A stretch of DNA of 64,000 nt from Prevotella sp. AGR2160 (GTDB taxonomy: Bacteria > Bacteroidota > Bacteroidia > Bacteroidales > Bacteroidaceae). Position 1 is the first letter of the stretch. Each line of letters opens with the position of its first letter. The DNA is taken from positions 248,001-312,000 of the forward strand of contig NZ_AUJK01000001.1 in assembly GCF_000424185.1 (NCBI RefSeq). The letters are read 5' to 3'. The position numbers and the translations under genes were made by a program. The notes beneath the pieces are model-generated. The model saw only the letters and a list, made by a program, of their open reading frames with translations, was not told where the DNA came from and did no database searches. Positions 37,568-46,163 of the stretch are shown in pieces.

Positions 37568-37603
37568 CCATATGAAACATTTTCTTGCTTTCTCAAAAAA
37601 AGA

Positions 37604-37626
37604 GGACGACCATGTGTCTGTCGCCC
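37604..37626 (-). terminator. Terminator of the small membrane peptide gene
   Basis: Minus strand GGGCGAC, 9-nt loop, GTCGTCC, then TCTTTTTTT. Confidence 0.7.
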
Positions 37627-37638
37627 TGTCGGGCAGCC

Positions 37639-37728
37639 TTACTTCTCGTCGAAGTTGATCTTGTTGCCCATGTTTACTGCCTGTGCCACCATGATGGCAA
37701 CAACGGCAAATGAAATCAATGCTAACAT
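37639..37728 (-). CDS. 29-residue single-span membrane peptide
   Basis: A short gene with complete signals: TTTG-N20-TACCTTTG promoter, AGGAG Shine-Dalgarno (37738-37742) 9 nt before the ATG, and a terminator just after the stop. The peptide begins MLALISFAVVAIMVAQAV, one hydrophobic helix, and ends NMGNKINFDEK, a charged tail. It could be a small subunit or regulator of a membrane complex. An FNR-like box lies between it and the divergent flippase-like gene. No family recognised. Confidence 0.75.
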   Translation of the reverse strand: MLALISFAVVAIMVAQAVNMGNKINFDEK

Positions 37729-37810
37729 AATGTGTGTCTCCTAAATTTTATTTGTTACCTGAATTTCTCTTGCACCCTTGCGGATGCCAATCTTTTTTCT
37801 TTTGACACTG

Positions 37811-37842
37811 CAAAGGTACAAAACCTTTCGTGTGCACGCAAA
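37811..37842 (-). promoter_or_regulatory. Promoter of the small membrane peptide
   Basis: Minus-strand TTTG (37842-37839), exactly 20 nt, TACCTTTG (37818-37811). Confidence 0.8.
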
Positions 37843-37878
37843 CAAATGAAGTATTTTCTTCCATTTTCGCTTTTTTTC

Positions 37879-37892
37879 TTGATTTGGGTCAA
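37879..37892. promoter_or_regulatory. FNR/CRP-type box between divergent promoters
   Basis: TTGAT-TTGG-GTCAA, 9 of 10 to the FNR consensus. Its centre is 67.5 bp upstream of the minus-strand -7 element and 26.5 bp upstream of the plus-strand -7 element (about -41 from that start), both usual activator positions. Confidence 0.65.
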
Positions 37893-37911
37893 AGGTCTCA
37901 GATTTTTTCCC

Positions 37912-37919
37912 TAACTTTG
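37912..37919 (+). promoter_or_regulatory. -7 element of the flippase-like gene
   Basis: TAACTTTG, only 9 nt before the chosen ATG at 37929. Confidence 0.6.
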
Positions 37920-37928
37920 CACGACAAG

Positions 37929-38918
37929 ATGAAGCAAACATTAAACGATATCATGAAGGTCGTCTTCTCGCTCCTTTTGGGCGGCGCGATCCTCTACTGG
38001 ATGTACCGGGGTTTTGACTTCGGGAAGGTGGAGTATGTCCTTTTGCACGAGATGGACTGGACCTGGATGATCCTGTCCTTTCCCTTCGGCATCCTGGCAC
38101 AGACCTTCCGCGGCTGGCGGTGGAAACAGACACTGACACCGCTCGGTGAGCACCCACGCGACAGTGTGAGCATCAATGCCATCTTCATCAGCTATGCTTC
38201 CAGCCTGCTCATCCCGCGCATCGGCGAGTTTGCACGCTGCGGCGTTCTCCGTCGGTGGGACAACGTGTCCTTTTCCAAATCCCTCGGTACCGTAGTGACG
38301 GAGCGGGCCATCGACTCCCTCCTCGTCATGATCATTACCCTGCTCACCTTTATCACGCAGATCCCCGTCTTCATGACGTTCTTCCGCAAGACCGGCACAA
38401 GCGTGGATGCCATCCTTGGAAAGTTCACCGCCACGGGCTATCTCGTCACCATCGGCTGTGCCCTTGTCACGGGAATCTTCGGATATTACCTCATCCGGAA
38501 ACTCTCTATATATAATAAGGTGAAAGATATGATCGCCGGGATATGGGCGGGCATCACCTCACTGAGGAACGTGAAGAACGTCCCGCTGTTCATCTTCTTC
38601 ACCATCGCCATCTGGGTCAGCTATTTCCTCCATTACTACCTCACGTTCTTCTGTTTCCAGGAGACGAGTCATCTGAGTATGGCCTGTGCCCTCGTGACTT
38701 TCATCGTTGGCTCCATCGCCGTCATCGTTCCCACACCGAACGGCGCCGGTCCCTGGCACTTTGCCGTGAAGACGATGCTCATCCTCTATGGCGTGAGTCA
38801 GAATGCTGCCCTCTATTTCGTACTCATCGTACACTCCATCCAGACACTCCTCGTCATCGTCCTCGGCATTTACGGTTGGATCGCCCTCCAGCTGACTGCC
38901 CGAAGAAATGAAAACTAA
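37929..38918 (+). CDS. UPF0104/LPG-synthase-TM-like membrane protein
   Basis: A 329-residue inner-membrane protein of the lysylphosphatidylglycerol synthase transmembrane-domain (flippase-like) family, with about eight helices. The start is set at 37929 because earlier codons lie upstream of the promoter. Visible family features are FRGWRWKQTL near 62, SYASSLLIPRIGEFARCGVLRRW near 88-110, TVVTERAIDSLLVMIITLL near 119 and PTPNGAGPWHFAVKTML near 270. Likely moves or modifies a lipid or isoprenoid carrier; exact role unknown. It may respond to the FNR-like box upstream. Confidence 0.85.
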   Translation: MKQTLNDIMKVVFSLLLGGAILYWMYRGFDFGKVEYVLLHEMDWTWMILSFPFGILAQTFRGWRWKQTLTPLGEHPRDSVSINAIFISYASSLLIPRIGEFARCGVLRRWDNVSFSKSLGTVVTERAIDSLLVMIITLLTFITQIPVFMTFFRKTGTSVDAILGKFTATGYLVTIGCALVTGIFGYYLIRKLSIYNKVKDMIAGIWAGITSLRNVKNVPLFIFFTIAIWVSYFLHYYLTFFCFQETSHLSMACALVTFIVGSIAVIVPTPNGAGPWHFAVKTMLILYGVSQNAALYFVLIVHSIQTLLVIVLGIYGWIALQLTARRNEN

Positions 38919-38929
38919 TTATAAATCTA

Positions 38930-38961
38930 TCGTGAGCTATAGAAATCTATAGCGAGCTATA
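38930..38961 (+). repeat. Tandem GAGCTATA-type repeat
   Basis: ATCGTGAGCTATAGAAATCT then ATAGCGAGCTATA: two copies of CTATxGxGAGCTATA. Relatives lie at 54511-54545 and 59464-59498, always between genes. Confidence 0.55.
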
Positions 38962-38979
38962 TAAAAAAACTATCAAACT

Positions 38980-40425
38980 ATGAGCGCAATCACAAACTTA
39001 TCCCCCGCCGCCATCTGGCGCAACTTCGACCTGCTCACGCAGGTGCCCCGTCCCTCCGGTCATCTGGAGAAAATACAGAAATTCCTCGTCGACTTCGGCA
39101 AGAAATGTGGCGTAGAGGCCTTTGTAGACCCCGCCGGCAACGTCATCATGCGCAAGAAAGCCTCCGCAGGCTATGAGGACCACCCCGGCGTGGTCCTCCA
39201 GGCCCACATGGACATGGTGCCGCAGAAAGCCTCCGACAGCAACCATAACTTCGAGACAGATCCCATCGAGACGCGCATCGTCGATGGCTGGGTCTATGCC
39301 AACCATACCACTCTCGGCAGTGATGACGGCATCGGCGTGGCGACGATCATGGCCGTCATGGAAGATGACAGTCTCAAGCACGGCCCCGTGGAGGGCCTCA
39401 TCACCGCTGATGAGGAGACGGGGATGTACGGTGCCAACGATATTCCCGAAGGTGAGCTACACGGCAAGTTCTACCTGAATCTTGACTCCGAGACCTGGGG
39501 TAAGTTTGTCATCGGCTCTGCCGGCGGCGTCGATGTCACGGCAACCCTCGGCTATCAGAATGAGGCCAACAGCCTCGACGCTGCCGTAAAGGTCACTCTC
39601 AAGGGACTCCGTGGCGGCCACTCCGGACTGGAGATCAACGAGGGCCGCGCCAATGCCAACAAGGAGATGGTACGCCTCGTCCGCGAGGCCATCGCAGAGG
39701 ATGAGGCTCGCCTCGTCAGCTGGAATGGCGGTAATATGCGCAATGCCATCCCCTTCCACGCTGAAGTCGTCCTCGCCCTGCCGAAGAACCGCGTCGACAG
39801 TCTGAAGAAACGGGTAGAGAAACAGAAGGATCTCCTCGAGGAGGAATACAAAGGTATCGAGAACGGTATCGAGTTCTTCACCGAGGATGTGGAGCGCCCC
39901 GCCGAGATCGTCCCCGAGGAGATCCAGGACAACCTCATCGACGCCATCTATGCCTGCCATAACGGTGTCCTGCGTATGATCCCCGCCTATCCCGATGTTG
40001 TGGAGACCTCCAGCAACCTCGCCATCATCACCATCGACGGCGGTAAGGCGGCCTTCAAGATCCTCGTTCGCTCCAGCCGTGAGGACATGAAGATGGTACT
40101 CGCCACACAACTCGAAAGCTGCTTCTCCATGGCCGGCATGAAGGTGGAGTTCTCCGCCAGCTACGGCGGCTGGGATCCGAATCCCGACAGTCCCCTGCTC
40201 CATCTGTTGATGAAGGTCTACAAGGAGCAGAACGGCACCGACGCTATCCCGCAGGTGGATCACGCCGGACTGGAGTGCTCGGTCATCATGGCGAAATATC
40301 CGGGCATGGATGTGGTCAGCCTCGGTCCTACCCTCCGTTCTCCCCACACGGCCAATGAGCGCTGTGAGATCGCCACGATAGAGCCTTACTGGAACCTCGT
40401 CAAGCAGGTCCTCGCAGAACTCTAA
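38980..40425 (+). CDS. pepD: Aminoacyl-histidine dipeptidase
   Basis: M20-family metallodipeptidase (PepD/carnosinase-like) of 481 residues. Metal ligands are in LQAHMDMVPQK near 70, TLGSDDGIGVA near 107, ADEETGMYGA near 137 and the C-terminal SPHTANERC near 448; VDHAGLECSV near 422 also belongs to the active site. The dimerisation lid domain lies at about 185-370. Cytoplasmic peptide breakdown is the expected role. Stand-alone gene. Confidence 0.95.
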   Translation: MSAITNLSPAAIWRNFDLLTQVPRPSGHLEKIQKFLVDFGKKCGVEAFVDPAGNVIMRKKASAGYEDHPGVVLQAHMDMVPQKASDSNHNFETDPIETRIVDGWVYANHTTLGSDDGIGVATIMAVMEDDSLKHGPVEGLITADEETGMYGANDIPEGELHGKFYLNLDSETWGKFVIGSAGGVDVTATLGYQNEANSLDAAVKVTLKGLRGGHSGLEINEGRANANKEMVRLVREAIAEDEARLVSWNGGNMRNAIPFHAEVVLALPKNRVDSLKKRVEKQKDLLEEEYKGIENGIEFFTEDVERPAEIVPEEIQDNLIDAIYACHNGVLRMIPAYPDVVETSSNLAIITIDGGKAAFKILVRSSREDMKMVLATQLESCFSMAGMKVEFSASYGGWDPNPDSPLLHLLMKVYKEQNGTDAIPQVDHAGLECSVIMAKYPGMDVVSLGPTLRSPHTANERCEIATIEPYWNLVKQVLAEL

Positions 40426-40442
40426 CCGGTATCGATCCTCTT

Positions 40443-40477
40443 GTAGGTGGCCGCCTTGTTGCGGCCACGCACCCGCA
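40443..40477 (+). repeat. Palindromic repeat family A, copy 2
   Basis: Same 35-bp element as at 2371 with one change (GCCTTGTTGC). It faces the inverted copy at 41001. Confidence 0.85.
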
Positions 40478-40482
40478 AGGAC

Positions 40483-40507
40483 GGAACATGATGAATCATG
40501 TCCCTAC
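40483..40507 (+). repeat. Palindromic repeat family B, copy 6
   Basis: Consensus form, directly beside family A copy 2. Confidence 0.75.
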
Positions 40508-41000
40508 AAACTTCCTCAATATTGACAGCAGGTAAATGGTTATGACGGCGACAGAAATCACCGCATGACCATTTGTCGGCAAATACGCGAAAAATGAAGG
40601 CTTTTCATATCTGTCTGATTCATAGGCAGATATAAAACCAGACCATTTCCACTGAGAAATATTTCGCATAATTATCCGTATAGTTATGCCAAAGAGCTAA
40701 AAATTCTCAATAAATATACGAAAATCAATGGTATTTTTCCATCGCAAACACGTCATTGGCGATCGTATCTTTCGTAGAGAATTTTATAAACACGATGTTT
40801 AGAAAATTTTCTTCGAAAGACAGTCCTGTCCAGTCGACAGATTGCCATGTCCACTTGACATTTTCAAGACTCTCTCTCCTAGAACCGAAAGTCAGGAGCG
40901 CGTTTTTCCGCTGTTTATTTTCAGTCAGTAGCCTCCTTCACTGACTGTTTACGACATTCCACACGCTGCCATTATTGACGTTAACCTGCAAAAGGATCAA

Positions 41001-41035
41001 TGCGGGTGCGTGGCCGCAATAGGACGGCCACCTAC
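41001..41035 (-). repeat. Palindromic repeat family A, copy 3 (inverted)
   Basis: TGCGGGTGCGTGGCCGCAAT then AGGACGGCCACCTAC, the reverse complement of the family with three changes. With copy 2 it encloses 523 bp. Confidence 0.8.
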
Positions 41036-41152
41036 TCATTGTCAGAAACATACCTAACCTTCGTCCTTCAAAATGGGAGGCCCTCCTGTCCCCCATGATG
41101 TTTTTTATCGTAAAAAATCAGTTACAAAAGGCCATTGTTCCGTATTTTTTTG

Positions 41153-41160
41153 TAACTTTG
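41153..41160 (+). promoter_or_regulatory. -7 element of corA
   Basis: TAACTTTG about 128 nt before the corA start. The leader holds an 11-codon frame (41189-41224, MDDYHAENENF) and an inverted repeat (TGAGGA...TCCTCA), a layout seen in regulated leaders, but no known element was recognised. Confidence 0.5.
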
Positions 41161-41288
41161 CACGAAAATTAGAAAAAACAACAAATATATGGACGACTAT
41201 CACGCGGAAAACGAGAATTTCTAGGCGTGAGGAGAAGCCAGGCTGATCCTCATGTCCCACTTTTTTCGTAGCATGAAGATTAGCAATT

Positions 41289-42215
41289 ATGAGAACTTTC
41301 TGGAATATCAGCGGAAGCTTGAATGCCATTCCCGAATGGCAGCCTAACTGCTGGATACAGGTGACGTGTCCAACAGAAGAAGACCAGCGCGTGCTGGAAG
41401 AAGAGTACAAAATCCCCGACTATTTTCTCTCCGATATCAGTGATACCGACGAGCGGGCTCGCTATGAGTATGATGACGGATGGATGCTCATCATCCTGCG
41501 TATCCCCTATGTCAAGGAGGTACGCTCCCGGACACCATATACCACCGTACCGTTGGGTATCATTCATAAGCGTGACGTGACCATCACCGTATGCTACTAC
41601 GAGACGAATATGCTCCTCGACTTCGTCTCCTATCAGCAGAAACGCGGCGAGGGCTTCACCGATTATGTCGACCTCATCTTCCGGCTCTTCCTCTCTTCGG
41701 CCGTATGGTATCTGAAACGGCTGAAACAGATCAACGCCCTCATCGAGAAAGCCAAGCGCAACCTCGACCGTGACGTCAATAATGAGAGCCTCATCGGACT
41801 GAGCCGCCTGCAGGACTCCCTGACCTATTTCATCACCTCCATCCGCGGCAATGAGAACCTGTTGCAGAAACTGAAGTTCAAGCTGCAGGTCGATGAGCTC
41901 GATGCCGATCTTATCGAGGATGTCAATATCGAGATGACACAGGCCCGCGAGACGACAAGTATCTACTCCGATATCCTCGAGTCGACCATGGATACCTACT
42001 CGAGTATCATCAACAACAATATGAACAACACAATGCGTACCCTCACCTCCGTGAGTATCATCCTGATGTTCCCGACACTCATCTCCTCCTTCTTCGGCAT
42101 GAACCTCGTCAACGGGATGGAGACGTGGAAATGGGGATTCGGCATCGCTGTCGTCATCTCCGTCATCATCACCTTCCTCTCTTGGTGGATTCTGAGACGG
42201 AAACGGCTGTTGTAA
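41289..42215 (+). CDS. corA: CorA-family divalent cation transporter
   Basis: A 308-residue CorA-like channel, probably for magnesium. A cytoplasmic funnel domain covers about 1-240, with the long helix around KRNLDRDVNNESLIGLSRLQDSLTYFITSIRGN near 157-190. Two C-terminal helices follow: TLTSVSIILMFPTLISSFFG near 251-270 and FGIAVVISVIITFLSWWIL near 283-301. The GMN selectivity motif is FFGMNLVNG near 268. Short acidic N-terminus. Stand-alone gene with a 120-nt leader. Confidence 0.93.
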   Translation: MRTFWNISGSLNAIPEWQPNCWIQVTCPTEEDQRVLEEEYKIPDYFLSDISDTDERARYEYDDGWMLIILRIPYVKEVRSRTPYTTVPLGIIHKRDVTITVCYYETNMLLDFVSYQQKRGEGFTDYVDLIFRLFLSSAVWYLKRLKQINALIEKAKRNLDRDVNNESLIGLSRLQDSLTYFITSIRGNENLLQKLKFKLQVDELDADLIEDVNIEMTQARETTSIYSDILESTMDTYSSIINNNMNNTMRTLTSVSIILMFPTLISSFFGMNLVNGMETWKWGFGIAVVISVIITFLSWWILRRKRLL

Positions 42216-42268
42216 GACCTTTTTACAAAAAAAATCAAGATTTGGTTGGACTTTTCAAGAATTTTGAT

Positions 42269-42276
42269 TAAGTTTG
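42269..42276 (+). promoter_or_regulatory. -7 element of the DUF349 gene
   Basis: TAAGTTTG with TTG 20 nt upstream at 42246-42248; the start codon is 66 nt downstream. Confidence 0.6.
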
Positions 42277-42342
42277 CAAAATAGTTTCGTATGTTTCTCA
42301 CATACTTGCATTTGAATTAAGAACGTAAAACCAATCATTTTT

Positions 42343-44196
42343 ATGATGGACTCTCAAGAAACGGCCCTTGAACAGGGTACTCTGAATGAAGGAAAGCAGA
42401 CTGAGGAGACTCAGAACTCCGCAGCTGCTGAAACAACCGACAAAGTCGTCAACACGACAGCTAACGAGACTGCCGACACGGATCCCGCCAAGCATGTCTT
42501 CAAAAACAAACAGGAAGTCCTGGAAAGAACCAAAGAACTGGCACACAGTGACGAGGTTCCCACAAAGGCTGAAGTCGACCACCTGAAATCGGTCTTCTAC
42601 AAATTCAATATCGCCCAGCGCGATGCCGATATGAAGGCTTATATCGAGGGCGGCGGTGATCCGGCTCAATACCAGATGCTCCCCGACGACGACGAGGAGA
42701 CCTTCAAGGCTGAGATGCAACTCATCAAAGAGAAACGTGCGAAAGTGTTCCTCCAGCAGGAAGAGGAGAAACAGCAAAACCTGCAAAAGAAACTTGATAT
42801 TCTTGAAAAGATCAAGGCGATGACGGAGTCTCCCGAGAAAGCCAGTGAGAGCTATGACGCTTTCAAGGATCTTCAGGCGGAATGGAAGACCCTTAACCCC
42901 GTTCCCGCAGAGAAAGCCAATGAGCTCTGGCATAACTACCAGCTCTATGTCGAGCAGTTCTATGATATGCTCAACCTCAACCGTGAGGCCCGTGAATATG
43001 ACTTCAAGAAGAATCTCGAGGCCAAGACAAAACTCTGTGAGGAGGCTGAGCAGCTCGCCGACGAGCCCGATGTCATCAAGGCTTTCCATGAGCTTCAGGA
43101 TCTCCATGAGCAGTATCGTGAGATCGGCCCTGTCGCCAAGGATCTCCGCGAGAGTATCTGGGCGCGTTTCAAAGCTGCCTCTACTGTCATCAACAAGAAG
43201 CATCAGCAGCATTTCGATGATCTCCGTGCACAGGAGGTGGAGAATCTGAAGAAGAAGACTGCTCTCTGCGAGCAGGCCGAGGCCCTCGTGGCCAGTGAGC
43301 GGAAGAATGCCGGCGACTGGGACAAGCAGACGCAGGAAATCATCGATATTCAGAAAGAATGGAAGAAGATCGGTTTCGCTCCGCAGAAGATGAACCAGAA
43401 GATCTTCGACCGTTTCCGTGCTTCCTGTGATTCCTTCTTCACACAGAAGGCTGAGTTCTTCAAGACCCTCAAGGCGGAATATGCCGACAACGCCACGAAG
43501 AAACGTGACCTGATCACGAAGGTCAAAGCGCTCCAGGACTCTACGGAATGGAAGACGACGGCTGACAAGATCATCGAACTGCAGAAAGAATGGAAGAAGA
43601 TCGGTCCGGTGGCTCACAAGCTCGGTGACGAACTCTGGGCTGAGTTCAACGGCGCCTGCAACCATTTCTTCGAGGCCCGTAACAATGCCCACGCCGGTGT
43701 CCACCAGGAAGAGCGGGAGAACCTGCAGAAGAAACAGGATATCATCGCCCAACTGCAGAAACTCGCCGAGGAGAAGACAGAAGGTCTGCAGGCTAAGGTT
43801 CAGGCCCTCGTGGAACAATATAATAAGGTGGGACACGTACCCTTCAAGGAGAAAGATAAGATCTTTGAGGCCTATCACGCCGTCCTCGATAAGCTCTATC
43901 AGGATCTGCATATCGCTATCCAGACCAAGCGCCTCGACAAGTTCAAGAATAATCTGAAGAATGTCGCTCAGCGTGGTGAGAATGCCCTCGACAATGAGCG
44001 TGGCCGCTTGCAGCACCGTCTTGACCAGTTGAAGAGCGAGATTGCTACCTATGAGAACAACCTCGGCTTCCTTTCCGTCTCGAGCAAGAAGGGCAACAGC
44101 CTCATCGACGAGATGAACCGGAAGGTTCAGAAGCTCAAGGATGACGCCAAACTCCTCAAGGATAAGATCAAGGCCATCGACAGCGAGAACAAGTAA
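42343..44196 (+). CDS. DUF349-repeat coiled-coil protein
   Basis: A 617-residue, highly charged cytoplasmic protein. Five DUF349 repeats can be picked out, each with a Q-K-EWKKIG-style core: EWKTLNPVP near 181, YREIGPVAKD near 258, EWKKIGFAPQK near 340, EWKKIGPVAHK near 412 and YNKVGHVPFKE near 488. Long helical, coiled-coil spacers lie between and the N-terminal 60 residues are acidic and probably disordered. Function of the domain in Bacteroidota is not established. Stand-alone gene with its own promoter. Confidence 0.85.
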   Translation: MMDSQETALEQGTLNEGKQTEETQNSAAAETTDKVVNTTANETADTDPAKHVFKNKQEVLERTKELAHSDEVPTKAEVDHLKSVFYKFNIAQRDADMKAYIEGGGDPAQYQMLPDDDEETFKAEMQLIKEKRAKVFLQQEEEKQQNLQKKLDILEKIKAMTESPEKASESYDAFKDLQAEWKTLNPVPAEKANELWHNYQLYVEQFYDMLNLNREAREYDFKKNLEAKTKLCEEAEQLADEPDVIKAFHELQDLHEQYREIGPVAKDLRESIWARFKAASTVINKKHQQHFDDLRAQEVENLKKKTALCEQAEALVASERKNAGDWDKQTQEIIDIQKEWKKIGFAPQKMNQKIFDRFRASCDSFFTQKAEFFKTLKAEYADNATKKRDLITKVKALQDSTEWKTTADKIIELQKEWKKIGPVAHKLGDELWAEFNGACNHFFEARNNAHAGVHQEERENLQKKQDIIAQLQKLAEEKTEGLQAKVQALVEQYNKVGHVPFKEKDKIFEAYHAVLDKLYQDLHIAIQTKRLDKFKNNLKNVAQRGENALDNERGRLQHRLDQLKSEIATYENNLGFLSVSSKKGNSLIDEMNRKVQKLKDDAKLLKDKIKAIDSENK

Positions 44197-44214
44197 ATCG
44201 GATTACGATCCACT

Positions 44215-44260
44215 GCAGGGGCCGTCCCTTGTGGCGGCCCGTCGCCCGAAGGGCGAATAA
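44215..44260 (+). repeat. Palindromic repeat family D, copy 3
   Basis: GCAGGGGCCGTCCCTTGTGG then CGGCCCGTCGCCCGAAGGGC, ending GAATAA, after the DUF349 gene. Confidence 0.8.
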
Positions 44261-44321
44261 TAAAGACAGAGTAACAGATAAAACATAGCTTAGTATATGT
44301 AAAATCTGTTACTCTGTGTTT
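44261..44321 (+). repeat. Palindromic repeat family E, copy 4
   Basis: AAAGACAGAGTAACAGATAA and TGTAAAATCTGTTACTCTGT around CATAGCTTAGTA. It abuts family D copy 3 and a short TCCATTCTCCATTGTCCATT run. Confidence 0.8.
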
Positions 44322-44356
44322 TATTCTCCATTCTCCATTGTCCATTAAAAAATACT

Positions 44357-44388
44357 CCCCGTACAGCAGGACGCTGTACGGGGATTTT
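44357..44388. terminator. Bidirectional terminator
   Basis: CCCCGTACAGC/GCTGTACGGGG, an 11-bp stem with a 5-nt loop, flanked by AAAAAATA upstream and ATTTTCA downstream. It can end both the DUF349 transcript and the SusCD operon. Confidence 0.8.
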
Positions 44389-44433
44389 CAATCTGTTATC
44401 CTGACACCACTAATCTGTTAAACTACTGAAACA

Positions 44434-46143
44434 TCAATATCCAGGATTCTGGTCCTTCGATTCATCGAGAGCACTGTTAGCATCAAAGGCAGCCTGAGGA
44501 ATCGGACGGAGGAGTTTCTCACCAATAGCTTTCGCTGCCGTTCCTTCCAGGTCGTGATTATAGAGATTATTGTGTTCCACCAATTTCTTCGTACGGCGCA
44601 GATCGATCCAACGCGGACTGTTGCCGAAGAGCTCACAAGCGCGCTCCTTCAGGATGGCATCGATATCAATCGTCGTGGCATCGGCAACACCGGCACGCTC
44701 ACGGACGACATTGAGACGCTTCAGAGCCTCAGCGGTATTGCCGGCCTCGAGATAAGCCTCGGCAGCCACGAGATACATCTCCGGAAGGGTGATGACATGG
44801 ATGTCACGATAGTCCGTACTGCTCTGGTTGGAAGCGGTCTGGGAGTCGTCGAACTTCTTACAGCAGTTGCTGCCGAAGACAGAGGTGATGGCATCCCAAT
44901 AGCTCATGGCCTTGCCGTTCATCTCCTGTGGCTCCACGGTATTCTCATCCATCGGGATGACATAAGTGTTCTTACGGTTCTCCGGATCCTGTGCACGCCA
45001 GGCAGCGACATCAGCATCCGTCTCATACCAGGCACGGTAGTAACGCTGTACGGGATAGCCCTTCAGACTCTCACCATTCTTATACCAGGTCCAATAACCA
45101 GTACCGGCCTTGTTGCCCTTGGAGACATCGGGGAGCTCCTTCATGAAAGTCACGTCGTAACGCACATCTCCCTTCTCAAAGCAGTGAAGGGCATAGATCG
45201 TCGGCACATACGAAGAGGTCGTGGCCTTGATAGGATCCTCGGCACCACCGAGATAATTGCAGAAGTAAGAACTCCAGCTATGACCACCCGTCGTGGTGTT
45301 CGTGGCGGAAGCGAGGTCGTATTCTACATCCCAGATAAACTCAGCATTGTCATCACCACTGCCGTCTGCTTTCCAGAGGTTGGCAAACGGTGTCGTCAAC
45401 TTACGGCCGGCAATAACCTCATCGGCATACTGCGCAGCCTTGGTGAAGTAGTCTTTCTTGCCGAGATCCCATCCGGCAGCGAGGTAAGTCTTGGCGAGCA
45501 GACCCTTGGCAGCCTCCATACTCACGCGGCCACCACCCTTCGTGGCTGTGGAAGCCTCAAGATAGTTGTCCTTGATAACGGCTTCAAGCTCGGAGATGAT
45601 ATAGTTGTATACCTCCTCTGCGGAACTCTTGGCATAGCCGTCATCAGCTCCCGTGAGGAAATCCTTCATGATAGGCACACCGCCATAGTCATTGACAAGG
45701 ATATAGTAGAAGTTGCAGGCAATGACGCGAGCCTCGTCAGTACGTTTGTTACGCAGTGCCTCATCAACACCTGTAGCCTTCGCGGCATAGGAGCGGACGG
45801 CATTGGCAGCACGGATACCTGCATAGCAGGTCTTGTAAAGGGTGGCATTATACGTATTCTCCGGATTCAGCGTCTCATAGAGCTGATAGCTCTGCTCGAT
45901 CTGGTTACGCGCCGTGGCATACATGTCCGTACCGGCATTGAACCACTCATTATAGTTCGTGCTCGCATAGATATTGCGCATCTGACTGTAGGCATCGTTG
46001 ACGAGGGACTCAAAGCCACTCTTCGTGCCAAACTGCTGTTCATCGGAGACACTCGACTTGTTTTCCGGCGTCAGGAAATCACTACATCCGCTGAGCAGAA
46101 AGGCGGAAGTCATGAAGAGTGTCGCTATTTTGATCTTGTTCAT
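44434..46143 (-). CDS. SusD/RagB-family nutrient-binding lipoprotein
   Basis: Surface lipoprotein that binds a glycan or other nutrient and caps the partner SusC channel. The start at 46143 (MNKIKIATLFM) gives a clean lipoprotein signal with lipobox LLSGC near 16-20. The 569 residues keep SusD features: FLTPENKSSVSDEQQF, repeated helical TPR-like N-terminal part with ARVIACNFYYILVNDYGGVPIM near 165-187, and the C-terminal block LPEMYLVAAEAYLEAGNTAEALKRLNVVRERAG near 463-495. Follows susC after 20 nt. Ligand unknown; no enzymes are in the operon. Confidence 0.94.
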   Translation of the reverse strand: MNKIKIATLFMTSAFLLSGCSDFLTPENKSSVSDEQQFGTKSGFESLVNDAYSQMRNIYASTNYNEWFNAGTDMYATARNQIEQSYQLYETLNPENTYNATLYKTCYAGIRAANAVRSYAAKATGVDEALRNKRTDEARVIACNFYYILVNDYGGVPIMKDFLTGADDGYAKSSAEEVYNYIISELEAVIKDNYLEASTATKGGGRVSMEAAKGLLAKTYLAAGWDLGKKDYFTKAAQYADEVIAGRKLTTPFANLWKADGSGDDNAEFIWDVEYDLASATNTTTGGHSWSSYFCNYLGGAEDPIKATTSSYVPTIYALHCFEKGDVRYDVTFMKELPDVSKGNKAGTGYWTWYKNGESLKGYPVQRYYRAWYETDADVAAWRAQDPENRKNTYVIPMDENTVEPQEMNGKAMSYWDAITSVFGSNCCKKFDDSQTASNQSSTDYRDIHVITLPEMYLVAAEAYLEAGNTAEALKRLNVVRERAGVADATTIDIDAILKERACELFGNSPRWIDLRRTKKLVEHNNLYNHDLEGTAAKAIGEKLLRPIPQAAFDANSALDESKDQNPGY

Positions 46144-46163
46144 AAGATTCGTTTTTAAGTTGT

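Larger units (their letters stand above)
40426..41288. other. Gene-free, AT-rich stretch with repeats
   Basis: About 860 bp without a convincing gene. It holds a family A repeat, a family B repeat, some 490 bp of AT-rich DNA, and an inverted family A repeat, then the corA promoter and leader. The longest frame (40756-40944, 62 residues) has no promoter and no recognisable domain. A hairpin CAGTCAGT...ACTGACTG lies at 40919-40946. It may be a decayed insertion. Confidence 0.6.

Noticed and set aside
40756..40944. 62-codon frame in the gene-free stretch
   Set aside because: No promoter, ribosome site or domain, and lies between inverted repeats.
40443..41035. Invertible DNA switch between inverted family A repeats
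   Set aside because: No promoter, gene or recombinase inside or near, so nothing would be switched.
42298..44016. 572-codon open frame antisense to the DUF349 gene
   Set aside because: A shadow of Lys/Glu-rich coiled-coil codons, giving a Leu-rich nonsense protein.
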